From: a virus
Direction: 5' to 3' (one strand)
DNA length: 26,617 bases
IMG/VR virus record: IMGVR_UViG_3300038701_000785
Coordinates: 1-26,617 of that record
Part shown: one piece after another, positions 1-5,427 of the stretch
How positions within the stretch are numbered: position 1 is the first letter of the stretch
Layout of the letters: each line of letters opens with the position of its first letter
Position numbers and translations under genes: made by a program
Notes under the pieces: model-generated
Database searches by the model: none
Seen by the model: the letters and a program-made list of their open reading frames with translations, nothing else
What the model was told of the DNA's origin: nothing

Positions 1-2
1 AC

Positions 3-560
3 AAGGGGGCGGCTGTCGATGCAGAATCTCGACTAATTGATCTGACCGAAGAATTGCTACGTCGTGGCAAAGCAAATGGTGCTATTGGCTGGCCGCAAAT
101 TCGTCAAATGGTGGAGCGCGCATCTGCTTCAGGTAGTCAGCGGTGCGATTGCGGTGGTGGGCACGACACATTCGACGGCCATTCTGTTGACTGTAGCGAG
201 TCTGACGAGCCTGCCGACTCAAAGCAGCAGGACAAAAGGTGTACGAGGCGGTTGTCGATGGTTGGCGGTTGGGCTGCCTGCACCCTGCCTTATGAGCATA
301 AAGGGGAGTGCTGTTACGAAGACCCAAGGAACCCCAAAGCAAGGGGGCCATTCTTTCAAATTGAACACTCACATGAGGCTGTAGATGCGTTCTGGCGCGC
401 GTGGAAGGATGTTGGTGAGCCGCACATCCACGGCGTTTACGAAAGCACGTGGATGGGATTCAGGGCAGCTATGCTGGCCGGAGGACGGGACCAGAGTGCC
501 GCTGCCGATCAAAGGCAAACGACCATAGTCAGAAGCGGGGGCAGCAAGCGCGATGTTTGA
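3..560 (+). CDS. Hypothetical phage early protein, 5' end cut off by window edge
   Basis: The reading frame is open from the window edge to a TGA at 558-560. A TTG at 54 is a possible start, but coding-like sequence upstream of it (DAESRLIDLTEELLRRG) suggests the true start is outside. The central part has several Cys and His residues (CDCGGGH, then further Cys around CTLPYEHKGECC), which could bind a metal. The C-terminal part has the Trp/Tyr-rich pattern FWRAWKDVGEPHIHGVYEST followed by a GFRAAMLAGG helix, seen in many small accessory proteins of lambdoid-type phages. Function is unknown. It is first in the window of a tightly packed early operon that ends with the integrase. Confidence 0.6.
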   Translation, partial: KGAAVDAESRLIDLTEELLRRGKANGAIGWPQIRQMVERASASGSQRCDCGGGHDTFDGHSVDCSESDEPADSKQQDKRCTRRLSMVGGWAACTLPYEHKGECCYEDPRNPKARGPFFQIEHSHEAVDAFWRAWKDVGEPHIHGVYESTWMGFRAAMLAGGRDQSAAADQRQTTIVRSGGSKRDV

Positions 561-584
561 CGCAGACGCACGACAGCAGCAGAC

Positions 585-755
585 ATGAAAGAGAAATGCG
601 AAGACTGTCCCGTGAAGCAGACCATTAGCGGACCCGGCATTCTGAGTGTGAAATCAGAAGACTTAATCAAGTGTTGTCGAGTTAAACGACAAATTGCGGC
701 GGCCAACAAATACTTTGGCGGTCGGTCCAGAGACCAAACAGGACTAAAGACATGA
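585..755 (+). CDS. Small Cys-containing hypothetical protein (56 aa)
   Basis: This ORF opens with ATG at 585 and closes with a TGA that overlaps the next gene's ATG in the ATGA arrangement typical of translational coupling. The product begins MKEKCEDCPVKQ and later has a CC pair in KCCRVKRQIAAA. A CxxC plus CC set could bind zinc, but the spacing matches no family I recognise. I call it real because of the ATGA junction, because it fills an otherwise empty gap of about 190 bases in the early operon, and because the composition is ordinary. Function is unknown. Confidence 0.55.
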   Translation: MKEKCEDCPVKQTISGPGILSVKSEDLIKCCRVKRQIAAANKYFGGRSRDQTGLKT

Positions 756-937
756 GATACAAAGTCGAAAAAGGATCGGTTTCAGGGCATTGCTGCTTTG
801 AATACTCGGTAATGGACACAGAGAGCACCGATAAATACGCGAAGTTCAGCGCGGTATGCGAGTGCTATACAGAAGAAGATGCTGATCGAATTGCGCGGCT
901 GTTGAATTCTGACTCGGAAGGGCACGAGGATGAATGA
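752..937 (+). CDS. Small hypothetical early protein (61 aa)
   Basis: The 61-residue acidic product begins MRYKVEKGSVSGHCCFEYSV and ends in an acidic tail. The middle portion (CYTEEDADRIARLLN) looks like the helix of small alpha/beta phage proteins in which a beta hairpin is followed by an EEDAxxIAxLLN helix. The start overlaps the preceding stop by 4 bases, and the end overlaps the next start by 8 bases, so it sits in a translationally coupled chain. No enzymatic motif is visible. Function is unknown. Confidence 0.65.
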   Translation: MRYKVEKGSVSGHCCFEYSVMDTESTDKYAKFSAVCECYTEEDADRIARLLNSDSEGHEDE

Positions 938-1232
938 CAGAATCAGGTTAGCTGAAGCGATGGGGTGGAAGCGATTGGATCATACCCCTGACCGATGGTT
1001 CAATGATGCGCCAGAACATCGACAAGAGGAATGTCGCCACACTGAGTATCTACCCGACCCCCTCACAGACGCCAATGATGACTATGCTGTTTTGGAGTGG
1101 GTAAGGACTGATGCGATTGATTGGGATGCTTTTGTCAAGGCGCTACCAACTCAGAATCTTTGGCACTTTGTTCAAGAATACAAAATAGGTGACTACGCTC
1201 GCGCTGCATTAAGGGTACTGGACAATGAATGA
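930..1232 (+). CDS. Phage ABA-sandwich-like protein (100 aa)
   Basis: The product begins MNDRIRLAEAMGWKRLDHTP, continues with PLTDANDDYAVLEWVR and ends IGDYARAALRVLDNE. The order AEAMGW, then a D/N-rich PLTDANDDYAVLEW segment, then a YxIGDYARAALxVL helix is characteristic of phage proteins annotated as Phage_ABA_S (alpha-beta-alpha sandwich). That assignment comes from memory of the family and is moderately sure. The role of these proteins is unknown; they sit in early or accessory regions of temperate phages. The gene overlaps both neighbours by 8 bases. Confidence 0.6.
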   Translation: MNDRIRLAEAMGWKRLDHTPDRWFNDAPEHRQEECRHTEYLPDPLTDANDDYAVLEWVRTDAIDWDAFVKALPTQNLWHFVQEYKIGDYARAALRVLDNE

Positions 1233-1563
1233 CACCGACTACATACGCAAGGCCGTGGAATTGGCTGATGGGTGGGATTTAGCCGAGGGTCAATTGACTC
1301 TACCCAACGGAAAGTTCACCTACGTTACCAAAAATGACTTTCCACAATACTACCTAGACGCCCTAGCAGCGCAACTGGTGAGGCAGGTGGATGCTCTTGA
1401 GGGTTATTGGATTCTGCATGACGGGCACGGCATGGCCATTATTCACAGCAATCGTATTGATGATGGCTTCCCCCAGCGAGTACAGAACTCAGACCGCACC
1501 CTAAACACAATCAGGTGCATCGTTGATTCAGGCGTACTGGACACAGACCGAGAGGGGCAGTAG
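1225..1563 (+). CDS. Hypothetical early phage protein (112 aa)
   Basis: The product begins MNDTDYIRKAVELADGWDLA and contains LPNGKFTYVTKNDFPQYYLD followed by a helix (ALAAQLVRQVDALEGYW). The N-terminal RKAVELADGW segment followed by a Leu-Pro-Asn-Gly strand recurs in small phage proteins of unknown function encoded next to ABA-sandwich proteins. No catalytic motif is seen. The ATG overlaps the preceding stop by 8 bases, and the next gene begins directly after its TAG stop. Confidence 0.65.
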   Translation: MNDTDYIRKAVELADGWDLAEGQLTLPNGKFTYVTKNDFPQYYLDALAAQLVRQVDALEGYWILHDGHGMAIIHSNRIDDGFPQRVQNSDRTLNTIRCIVDSGVLDTDREGQ

Positions 1564-1806
1564 ATGGGCGACAACTTCAGGATGGATCGCATCGAAAGGC
1601 TACTAAAGGAACTGCAATACGAGTGCGAGCGAGGAATGATGGAAGGCGAAATAGATGAGTCTCTGTCCTTTCGATTTGTTGTTCCGGTATCCAAGGCGAT
1701 AAGTGACGGAGTTGTTTTGGCAGAGTTCAGGTCGAGGCCAGTCCCACGATATGCGGCGTTCTCAATAAATACACCAGAGGGCGCTAAATTAAGGGTGGTG
1801 GAATGA
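1564..1806 (+). CDS. Hypothetical early phage protein (80 aa)
   Basis: The ATG follows the previous stop with no gap. The N-terminal third (MDRIERLLKELQYECERGMM) looks like an amphipathic helix and the rest appears to be beta-rich. I do not recognise a family. Its TGA stop overlaps the ATG of a tiny ORF at 1803, continuing the coupled arrangement of the operon. Confidence 0.55.
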   Translation: MGDNFRMDRIERLLKELQYECERGMMEGEIDESLSFRFVVPVSKAISDGVVLAEFRSRPVPRYAAFSINTPEGAKLRVVE

Positions 1807-1859
1807 CCACAGTCCGGGCCGATCAGGATTCAGTCGCCGATAAGCAGGAGGAATCGTAA
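1803..1859 (+). CDS. Possible 18-residue coupled ORF
   Basis: An 18-codon ORF begins in the ATGA overlap with the preceding gene and ends in a TAATG overlap with the next. It spans the gap between two larger genes without a break in translation. Its last codons contain the strong ribosome binding site AGGAGG (1847-1852) of the following gene. It could be a real microprotein, a translation-coupling spacer, or the remnant of a larger gene. The evidence is positional only. Confidence 0.3.
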   Translation: MTTVRADQDSVADKQEES

Positions 1860-2149
1860 TGCCTAAACCGTGGTTTGATGTTCCCGAGTTCACCAATGCC
1901 GTTACTTGCTGGGGTTGCGGTAAAGATATTGTGACTGGAACGGGATCTGGCGATCCGGATTGGGATGGGCGAGTGGTTTGCGTGGATTGCGCCCAAGATT
2001 GGGAGCCTCCGATGATAATTGTGAGGTCCGTGGTAGTCGATACTGAGGAAAAGCGCTGTCCGACATGCTACCGCAAGCTACCAGAAAAGCCCCGCTATCG
2101 GTTGATTGACGGTGAATACGTCAAGGTCAAGTGTGAGTGTGAAGATTGA
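1859..2149 (+). CDS. Zinc-ribbon-like hypothetical protein (96 aa)
   Basis: A strong Shine-Dalgarno sequence (AGGAGG at 1847-1852) precedes the ATG at 1859. The protein has two Cys-pair clusters: CWGCG with CVDC in the first half, and CPTC with a terminal CEC in the second. Four paired Cys sets usually mean one or two zinc-binding knuckles. Such small zinc-ribbon proteins are common in early regions of temperate phages and may bind nucleic acid or protein, but no specific role can be read here. The stop overlaps the TTG start of the next gene. Confidence 0.65.
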   Translation: MPKPWFDVPEFTNAVTCWGCGKDIVTGTGSGDPDWDGRVVCVDCAQDWEPPMIIVRSVVVDTEEKRCPTCYRKLPEKPRYRLIDGEYVKVKCECED

Positions 2150-2337
2150 CAATTCCGTTTGAAAAACTAGCCGAACTGTCACACAGAAAGCGGCCAAGCC
2201 ACGTTAAGAAGTGGTGCCAAGATAAGGGTATCTTGTATATACTTGACGCCGACAATCGCCCCTGCACGACGAATGAGGCGCTCAACATGGCTATAATGCG
2301 GGGTCGCAAGACGGAACCCAACTGGCATATAGGATGA
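2146..2337 (+). CDS. DUF4224-like protein, integrase-associated (63 aa)
   Basis: Translation probably starts at TTG 2146, overlapping the previous stop (TTGA). The sequence IPFEKLAELSHRKRPSHVKK, followed by CQDKGILYILDADNRP, closely resembles the DUF4224 pattern, in which an ELAELTGxxRPSxQxxWL helix-turn-helix-like segment is followed by a short strand and an NxxGRP turn. Known members are small phage proteins encoded directly upstream of tyrosine integrases. Here the stop overlaps the integrase ATG by 4 bases. A role as a DNA-bending or excision accessory factor is a guess from context. Confidence 0.65.
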   Translation: MTIPFEKLAELSHRKRPSHVKKWCQDKGILYILDADNRPCTTNEALNMAIMRGRKTEPNWHIG

Positions 2338-3227
2338 GGCTACCACCCAAGGTACACCGCAAGGGTAAGTCCCTCTACTACGTCCACAAGAACAAATGGA
2401 CGCGGCTATGCCCCGCTGACGCCCCTGAAGAAGTGATAGTGGGTGAGGTCTGGAAGATCCTGCGCAAGGGCGTTGATACGCTCGACAAGGTTATTGACGA
2501 TTATATTGCCGTTAGGCTGGCAAAGCTTAAACCGAGCAGTCAGCGCGAGTATATGCGCTCGATAGACGCCAGAATCCGTAAGCACTTCGGGCACATGCAC
2601 CCTGACGATCTAACCAGTCAGGATATTGCCTGCTACCTGGAAATGCGGGAAAGGGACGGACACGCGGCCTGCGGCAATCGTGAGGTAGCCATTCTATCCA
2701 GCATCTACAACCACGGCATGAGGATAAGGGCCTGTAAGTTCAATCCCTGCTACGGGGTGCGCCGGAACACGGAGTCACCGCGAACCTACTACATAGACAA
2801 CGAGTCGCTGAGGCTGGCAATGCGTAGCGCCAATCCGGGATTACGTCACTTGATATGGGCGGCATACCTGACGGGATTCAGGCAGAAGGATCTTAGGAAC
2901 CTGACAAAGGACAACATCACGGCTGATGGTCTAAAGGTTATTCAGTCAAAGGATGGGAAGCACGAAATACGGCTTTGGTCGGAATCACTGAGGAAGGTTG
3001 TCAGAAGGGCATTGGAGCGGTCGAAGTGCAATTATGTGTTTACGAACGAACGTGGCCAGCACTTCAGTAAGGAGGCCGTGACAAGCGCCATGGGGCGGCT
3101 TAAGAAGGCGACGGGGATAGATTGGAGGTTCCACGATTTGAGGGCCAAGGCCGAATCAGACCACAAGACGGGCCTCGGCTTAATGCGCCGATACGCGAGG
3201 GCCAGAAAGCTAAGTGCGGTGAAGTAG
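2334..3227 (+). CDS. int: Tyrosine integrase
   Basis: This is a 297-residue site-specific recombinase. Residues 1-45 (KSLYYVHKNKWTRL) resemble the arm-binding N-terminal domain. Residues about 48-145 form the SAM-like core-binding domain, and about 150-297 the catalytic domain. Visible catalytic residues are Arg183 (TGFRQKDL), a Lys at 206 or 209, His267 and Arg270 (FHDLR), His277 and probably Tyr287 (MRRYARAR). Only six residues separate Arg270 from His277, clearly fewer than in lambda Int. The ATG overlaps the DUF4224 gene stop, and the stop codon directly abuts the first CTTAGAA repeat of attP. Thirteen of 35 Arg codons are AGG. It should integrate the phage into a host tRNA-Arg(CCU) gene. 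Confidence 0.93.
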   Translation: MRLPPKVHRKGKSLYYVHKNKWTRLCPADAPEEVIVGEVWKILRKGVDTLDKVIDDYIAVRLAKLKPSSQREYMRSIDARIRKHFGHMHPDDLTSQDIACYLEMRERDGHAACGNREVAILSSIYNHGMRIRACKFNPCYGVRRNTESPRTYYIDNESLRLAMRSANPGLRHLIWAAYLTGFRQKDLRNLTKDNITADGLKVIQSKDGKHEIRLWSESLRKVVRRALERSKCNYVFTNERGQHFSKEAVTSAMGRLKKATGIDWRFHDLRAKAESDHKTGLGLMRRYARARKLSAVK

Positions 3228-3410
3228 CTTAGAAAAACCCTTAGAATCCCTTAGAAAAATGAACGCTGCGCCCGTAGCTCAGTCGGATAGAGCACCAGAT
3301 TCCTAATTGGTTGCACAAGGCTTATGATTCAAAGACTTACGCGGAAATGGCTTAGAAATACATCAACATACGGTGGCTTAGGTATGCGATTTACCGGGCC
3401 TCACTTAGAA
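3228..3410 (+). other. attP: attP with integrase arm-type direct repeats
   Basis: The region between the integrase and the leftward operon holds a tRNA-derived core flanked by direct copies of CTTAGAA. Left copies are at 3228-3234, 3240-3246 and 3250-3256; right copies are at 3351-3357 and 3404-3410, with a CTTAGGT variant at 3377-3383. Weaker CTTA matches are at 3321 and 3336. All are on the + strand. Direct repeats on both sides of a core are the usual layout of arm sites bound by the N-terminal domain of tyrosine integrases. The core (CCAGATTCCTAATTGG, 3295-3310) covers the anticodon stem and loop. No terminator is seen after the integrase. Confidence 0.85.
3268..3307 (+). other. 5' half of tRNA-Arg(CCU) forming the att core
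   Basis: Bases 3268-3274 (GCGCCCG) form an acceptor 5' strand, 3277-3293 a D-arm (GCTC, loop, GAGC), 3295-3299 the anticodon 5' strand CCAGA, and 3300-3306 the loop TTCCTAA with anticodon CCT. The 3' anticodon strand should be TCTGG, but TTGG follows and there is no T-arm or acceptor 3' strand. The match ends within or just after the anticodon loop, which marks the likely crossover region. Most phages carry the 3' part of the target tRNA; this one carries the 5' part. Confidence 0.85.
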
Positions 3411-3415
3411 GCAAT

Positions 3416-3583
3416 TCACCCCACAAAAGACCGATCACTCATCAACTGAGTAATCTGCAATCGTAGTGCTTTGTTTTCCTCAAGTGCTTCGGCCAGTTCT
3501 TCTTCGAGTTCGTCAATCTGGGATGTCTTAGACTCTAGTTCGTCCTGCATCCACTCTATTGCTTCCCTTGAGATGGTGGCCAT
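3416..3583 (-). CDS. Coiled-coil microprotein (55 aa)
   Basis: The ATG at 3583 overlaps the metallophosphoesterase stop in a TAATG junction, and the TGA is at 3418-3416. The product begins MATISREAIEWMQDELESKT, and its middle (QIDELEEELAEALEENKAL) has heptad-spaced Leu and Ile, a clear short coiled coil. It is the last gene of the leftward operon and ends 6 bases from the last attP arm repeat. It probably oligomerises; its partner and role are unknown. Confidence 0.65.
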   Translation of the reverse strand: MATISREAIEWMQDELESKTSQIDELEEELAEALEENKALRLQITQLMSDRSFVG

Positions 3584-4338
3584 TAGAGGTACTTCCTCAG
3601 CAGGTAGTCCATGCTGATTTTCATGATGTCGTATTCACCGTCCCTGACATCATTCTTGACGACTACGCCCCGCCAGTGGTTATTACCCTGCGGTCCCTTG
3701 TAGTCCTCGTCGTGCATGTAGAAAGCACCAGCCACCAGTCCGTGCCTGCGCTTGCCGTTCGATACCTCAATCTCACCGTACTTGAATGACTGCGCGTGGC
3801 CCTGAGTGAACGACTGCCCCACGTTCTTGATGCGGGTTTCAATCATCCCGCCCCACGGGCGACCAGACATGGGATTGCAGAAGTAGTGGGCGTACAGTAT
3901 CCCGTCTATGTCTACGGGCTGTAGGAAGTCGTGAACCTTGAACCTGTCGAGGTTCAGCGTGTCGTAACCGATAATCCCCTCAAGTCTGGGGTCTTTCTGC
4001 CACAGCCTTTCCAGGTGGACCTCATGATTTCCCATGAGGAAGTGGCAATCTGGCTGGTACTGCTTTTTCTTCCAGCCCGCTACGGTCTTGTTTCGCTTAT
4101 CTACCGCACTCCAAAGCCGATTCATGGCCCTGTTGCCGGAGTTTATGTCGTCAAGAACCCGTAACTGTTCTTGGTCCATTGCGCTATTGAAATTGCTGGT
4201 CGCTGGCATATCCCACCAGTCCCCTGCAACGATAATCCTTTCAAAGCGCTTTTCTTCAATATAGTTGCCCAGAGCTTCGATATGGTCTGTGCAAACACCC
4301 TCTCTAACCTGTGTGTCTGGAATCCACAAATGTCTCAA
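3583..4338 (-). CDS. Calcineurin-like metallophosphoesterase
   Basis: The 251-residue protein carries the metallophosphoesterase motifs in order: PDTQ (Asp8), GDWWD (39-43), GNHE (103-106), an H at 151 and GHAQ (180-183). The usual second metal ligand of motif I (DxH) is Gln here; I recall the same DTQ form in other phage members of this group. It is probably a phosphodiesterase or phosphatase with a two-metal centre; the substrate is unknown. The start is TTG 4338, supported by AAGGTGA six bases upstream, inside the end of the preceding membrane-protein gene. Confidence 0.85.
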   Translation of the reverse strand: MRHLWIPDTQVREGVCTDHIEALGNYIEEKRFERIIVAGDWWDMPATSNFNSAMDQEQLRVLDDINSGNRAMNRLWSAVDKRNKTVAGWKKKQYQPDCHFLMGNHEVHLERLWQKDPRLEGIIGYDTLNLDRFKVHDFLQPVDIDGILYAHYFCNPMSGRPWGGMIETRIKNVGQSFTQGHAQSFKYGEIEVSNGKRRHGLVAGAFYMHDEDYKGPQGNNHWRGVVVKNDVRDGEYDIMKISMDYLLRKYL

Positions 4339-4528
4339 GGTTTATCACCTTTTCATCGCCCGTAGGCAGGAATCCCCCGGCCCTCTCTGATTTGTTGAGT
4401 TCGTATCGGCGTCCCTCGTTGAACATCATCTGGCCGTAGTTCGTGACGCTAACGATGAGATTGAACAGAATGACTGCGGTTATAATTGCTATTAGTATTG
4501 AGCGGCCAAGGGACTTGAGGATTTTCAT
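4304..4528 (-). CDS. Small single-pass membrane protein (74 aa)
   Basis: The product begins MKILKSLGRS and then has one strong hydrophobic segment of about 20 residues (ILIAIITAVILFNLIVSV, around residues 11-28), followed by a polar C-terminal domain. The basic N-terminus suggests N-in, C-out topology. The ATG overlaps the Ntn-hydrolase stop by 4 bases (ATGA), and its 3' end overlaps the metallophosphoesterase start by 35 bases, so translation is likely coupled. No family is recognised. It might anchor or partner one of its neighbours, but that is inferred only from context. Confidence 0.65.
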   Translation of the reverse strand: MKILKSLGRSILIAIITAVILFNLIVSVTNYGQMMFNEGRRYELNKSERAGGFLPTGDEKVINLETFVDSRHTG

Positions 4529-4944
4529 TCTAGTGTGTACTCCTTAACCGACCCGCCGCTGTTTTCGTCTACGCGAATTGCCATCTTTACGGCATCTTTT
4601 GCTGTAGCGCCCATGTGCATGGCCACCATCGCGGCTTGCTCACCGGACCCAATGGCAAAGTACCTCTCCCTTATAGGTAGTTCTCGCAGGTCACCATCCA
4701 CCAGGAACAGCCCACCCCTGCGGTGCACTAGAAACAGGACATCATCCTTGCTTGAGCAGCTCGGCCTATCCCTCGTCACGCCAGATAGCCACGCCGCAGC
4801 CTCATATGCCGCGATAGGATCACCGCAAAAACCCACGATGGCCTCCGGTCCAGCTATGACCTTTGTAGCGACGGACGAAATAAACCCCCCCGTCATTCGG
4901 GTATCACAGGCCATAACTCCATCTCGAAAGGCTACGGTAGTCAT
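4525..4944 (-). CDS. HslV/proteasome-beta-like Ntn hydrolase
   Basis: The 139-residue protein begins MTTVAFRDGVMACDTR. After removal of Met, Thr2 would be the N-terminal nucleophile; Asp14 and Lys28 (VATKVIA) sit where HslV and proteasome beta subunits have their conserved Asp and Lys. GFCGD (38-42) and FAIGSGEQAA (around 97-104) match the family's GxxG and AxGSG elements, and the final VDENSGGSVKEYTL resembles the last strand. HslV is about 175 residues, so this is a short form. No HslU-like ATPase is encoded in the window. It is the first gene of the leftward operon, downstream of a LexA-like box. Confidence 0.8.
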   Translation of the reverse strand: MTTVAFRDGVMACDTRMTGGFISSVATKVIAGPEAIVGFCGDPIAAYEAAAWLSGVTRDRPSCSSKDDVLFLVHRRGGLFLVDGDLRELPIRERYFAIGSGEQAAMVAMHMGATAKDAVKMAIRVDENSGGSVKEYTLE

Positions 4945-4993
4945 TTACATAGATCGTCCGTTAGAAACGGCTCTCGGGGCGTCTGAGAGCGAA

Positions 4994-5013
4994 TACTGTA
5001 TATGTCCACAGTG
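4994..5013 (-). promoter_or_regulatory. LexA-like operator
   Basis: The sequence TACTGTATATGTCCACAGTG contains an exact CTGT-N8-ACAG and matches the gammaproteobacterial SOS box (TACTGTATATATATACAGTA) at 16 of 20 positions. It lies about 50 bases upstream of the Ntn-hydrolase start in a region without protein genes. On the - strand, a TATACAGTAT stretch inside the box could contribute a -10 element, so a bound repressor would block initiation. No clear -35 was found, so the promoter itself is uncertain. Confidence 0.5.
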
Positions 5014-5103
5014 GTATTCTAGCGCCTAGTGGACTGAAATTAAGCCACCCGCAGCACTAATTTGGGGTTTGGGCGTGTTTTTAAGCTGTTGTTTACGACA
5101 CAA

Positions 5104-5177
5104 TGGTGCTCTCGTGCGGAATCGAACCGCATTCTCAGGCTTACAATGCCCGGCATCGCCAGCAATGCTTCAAGAGC
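5104..5177 (-). tRNA. tRNA-Thr(UGU)
   Basis: The - strand folds as a cloverleaf: acceptor GCTCTTG pairs with CGAGAGC (one G-U), D-stem GCAT/ATGC, anticodon stem CGGGC/GCCTG (one G-U) with loop ATTGTAA and anticodon TGT, variable loop AGAA, T-stem TGCGG/CCGCA with loop TTCGATT, then discriminator A and an encoded CCA. At 74 bases including CCA it is slightly short: there is no base 26, the usual T8 is A, and position 32 is A. It decodes ACA (Thr). It is unrelated to the tRNA half at attP and is probably a phage-borne translational supplement. Confidence 0.82.
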
Positions 5178-5198
5178 GGGTGTTCTATGGGCCGTCAG

Positions 5199-5355
5199 TT
5201 GTTCACTTTTTGACGCTGTACACGGATCATGTACAGGTCAGTTTTGTGAACAATCTGCGCAAAATATGCGGAGATTAGGGTTGTTATTCTCCGCAATCTG
5301 TGTCATTATTGGGTCCGTGGGGAAATCCACAATTCCTTGTTTCCGTCAGAAACAA
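5199..5355 (+). ncRNA. Candidate structured small RNA (inverted-repeat cluster)
   Basis: No protein gene is credible here, but inverted repeats follow one another. TTGTTCAC (5199-5206) pairs with GTGAACAA (5246-5253). Inside it, CTGTACA (5216-5222) pairs with TGTACAG (5230-5236). TGCGGAG (5267-5273) pairs with CTCCGCA (5289-5295). TTGTTTC (5337-5343) pairs with GAAACAA (5349-5355). A + strand intrinsic terminator follows at 5364-5398. Together they suggest a + strand transcript of about 200 bases, opposite in direction to the genes on either side. The first nested dyad could instead be a protein operator. No firm promoter was found. Confidence 0.4.
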
Positions 5356-5363
5356 AGATATGA

Positions 5364-5398
5364 GGGGCTGGCGCTGCTACGCTGGCCCCTTTTCTTTT
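5364..5398 (+). terminator. Rho-independent terminator, + strand
   Basis: GGGGCTGGCG (5364-5373) pairs along its full 10 bases with CGCTGGCCCC (5380-5389), including two G-U pairs, around a six-base loop, followed by TTTTCTTTT. The U tract is only good in the + direction; the other direction has a mixed tract, so it would be weaker there. No + strand protein gene ends here. Confidence 0.75.
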
Positions 5399-5427
5399 GG
5401 GGCGCCCATAAAATAGGTGGATTCGAC

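Noticed and set aside
3268-3340. Complete tRNA gene downstream of the integrase
   Set aside because: Only the 5' half is present; the anticodon 3' strand, T-arm and acceptor 3' strand are missing, so it is an att core, not a functional tRNA.
4535-5029. 164-residue + strand ORF
   Set aside because: It is antisense to the Ntn-hydrolase gene, which has clear motifs.
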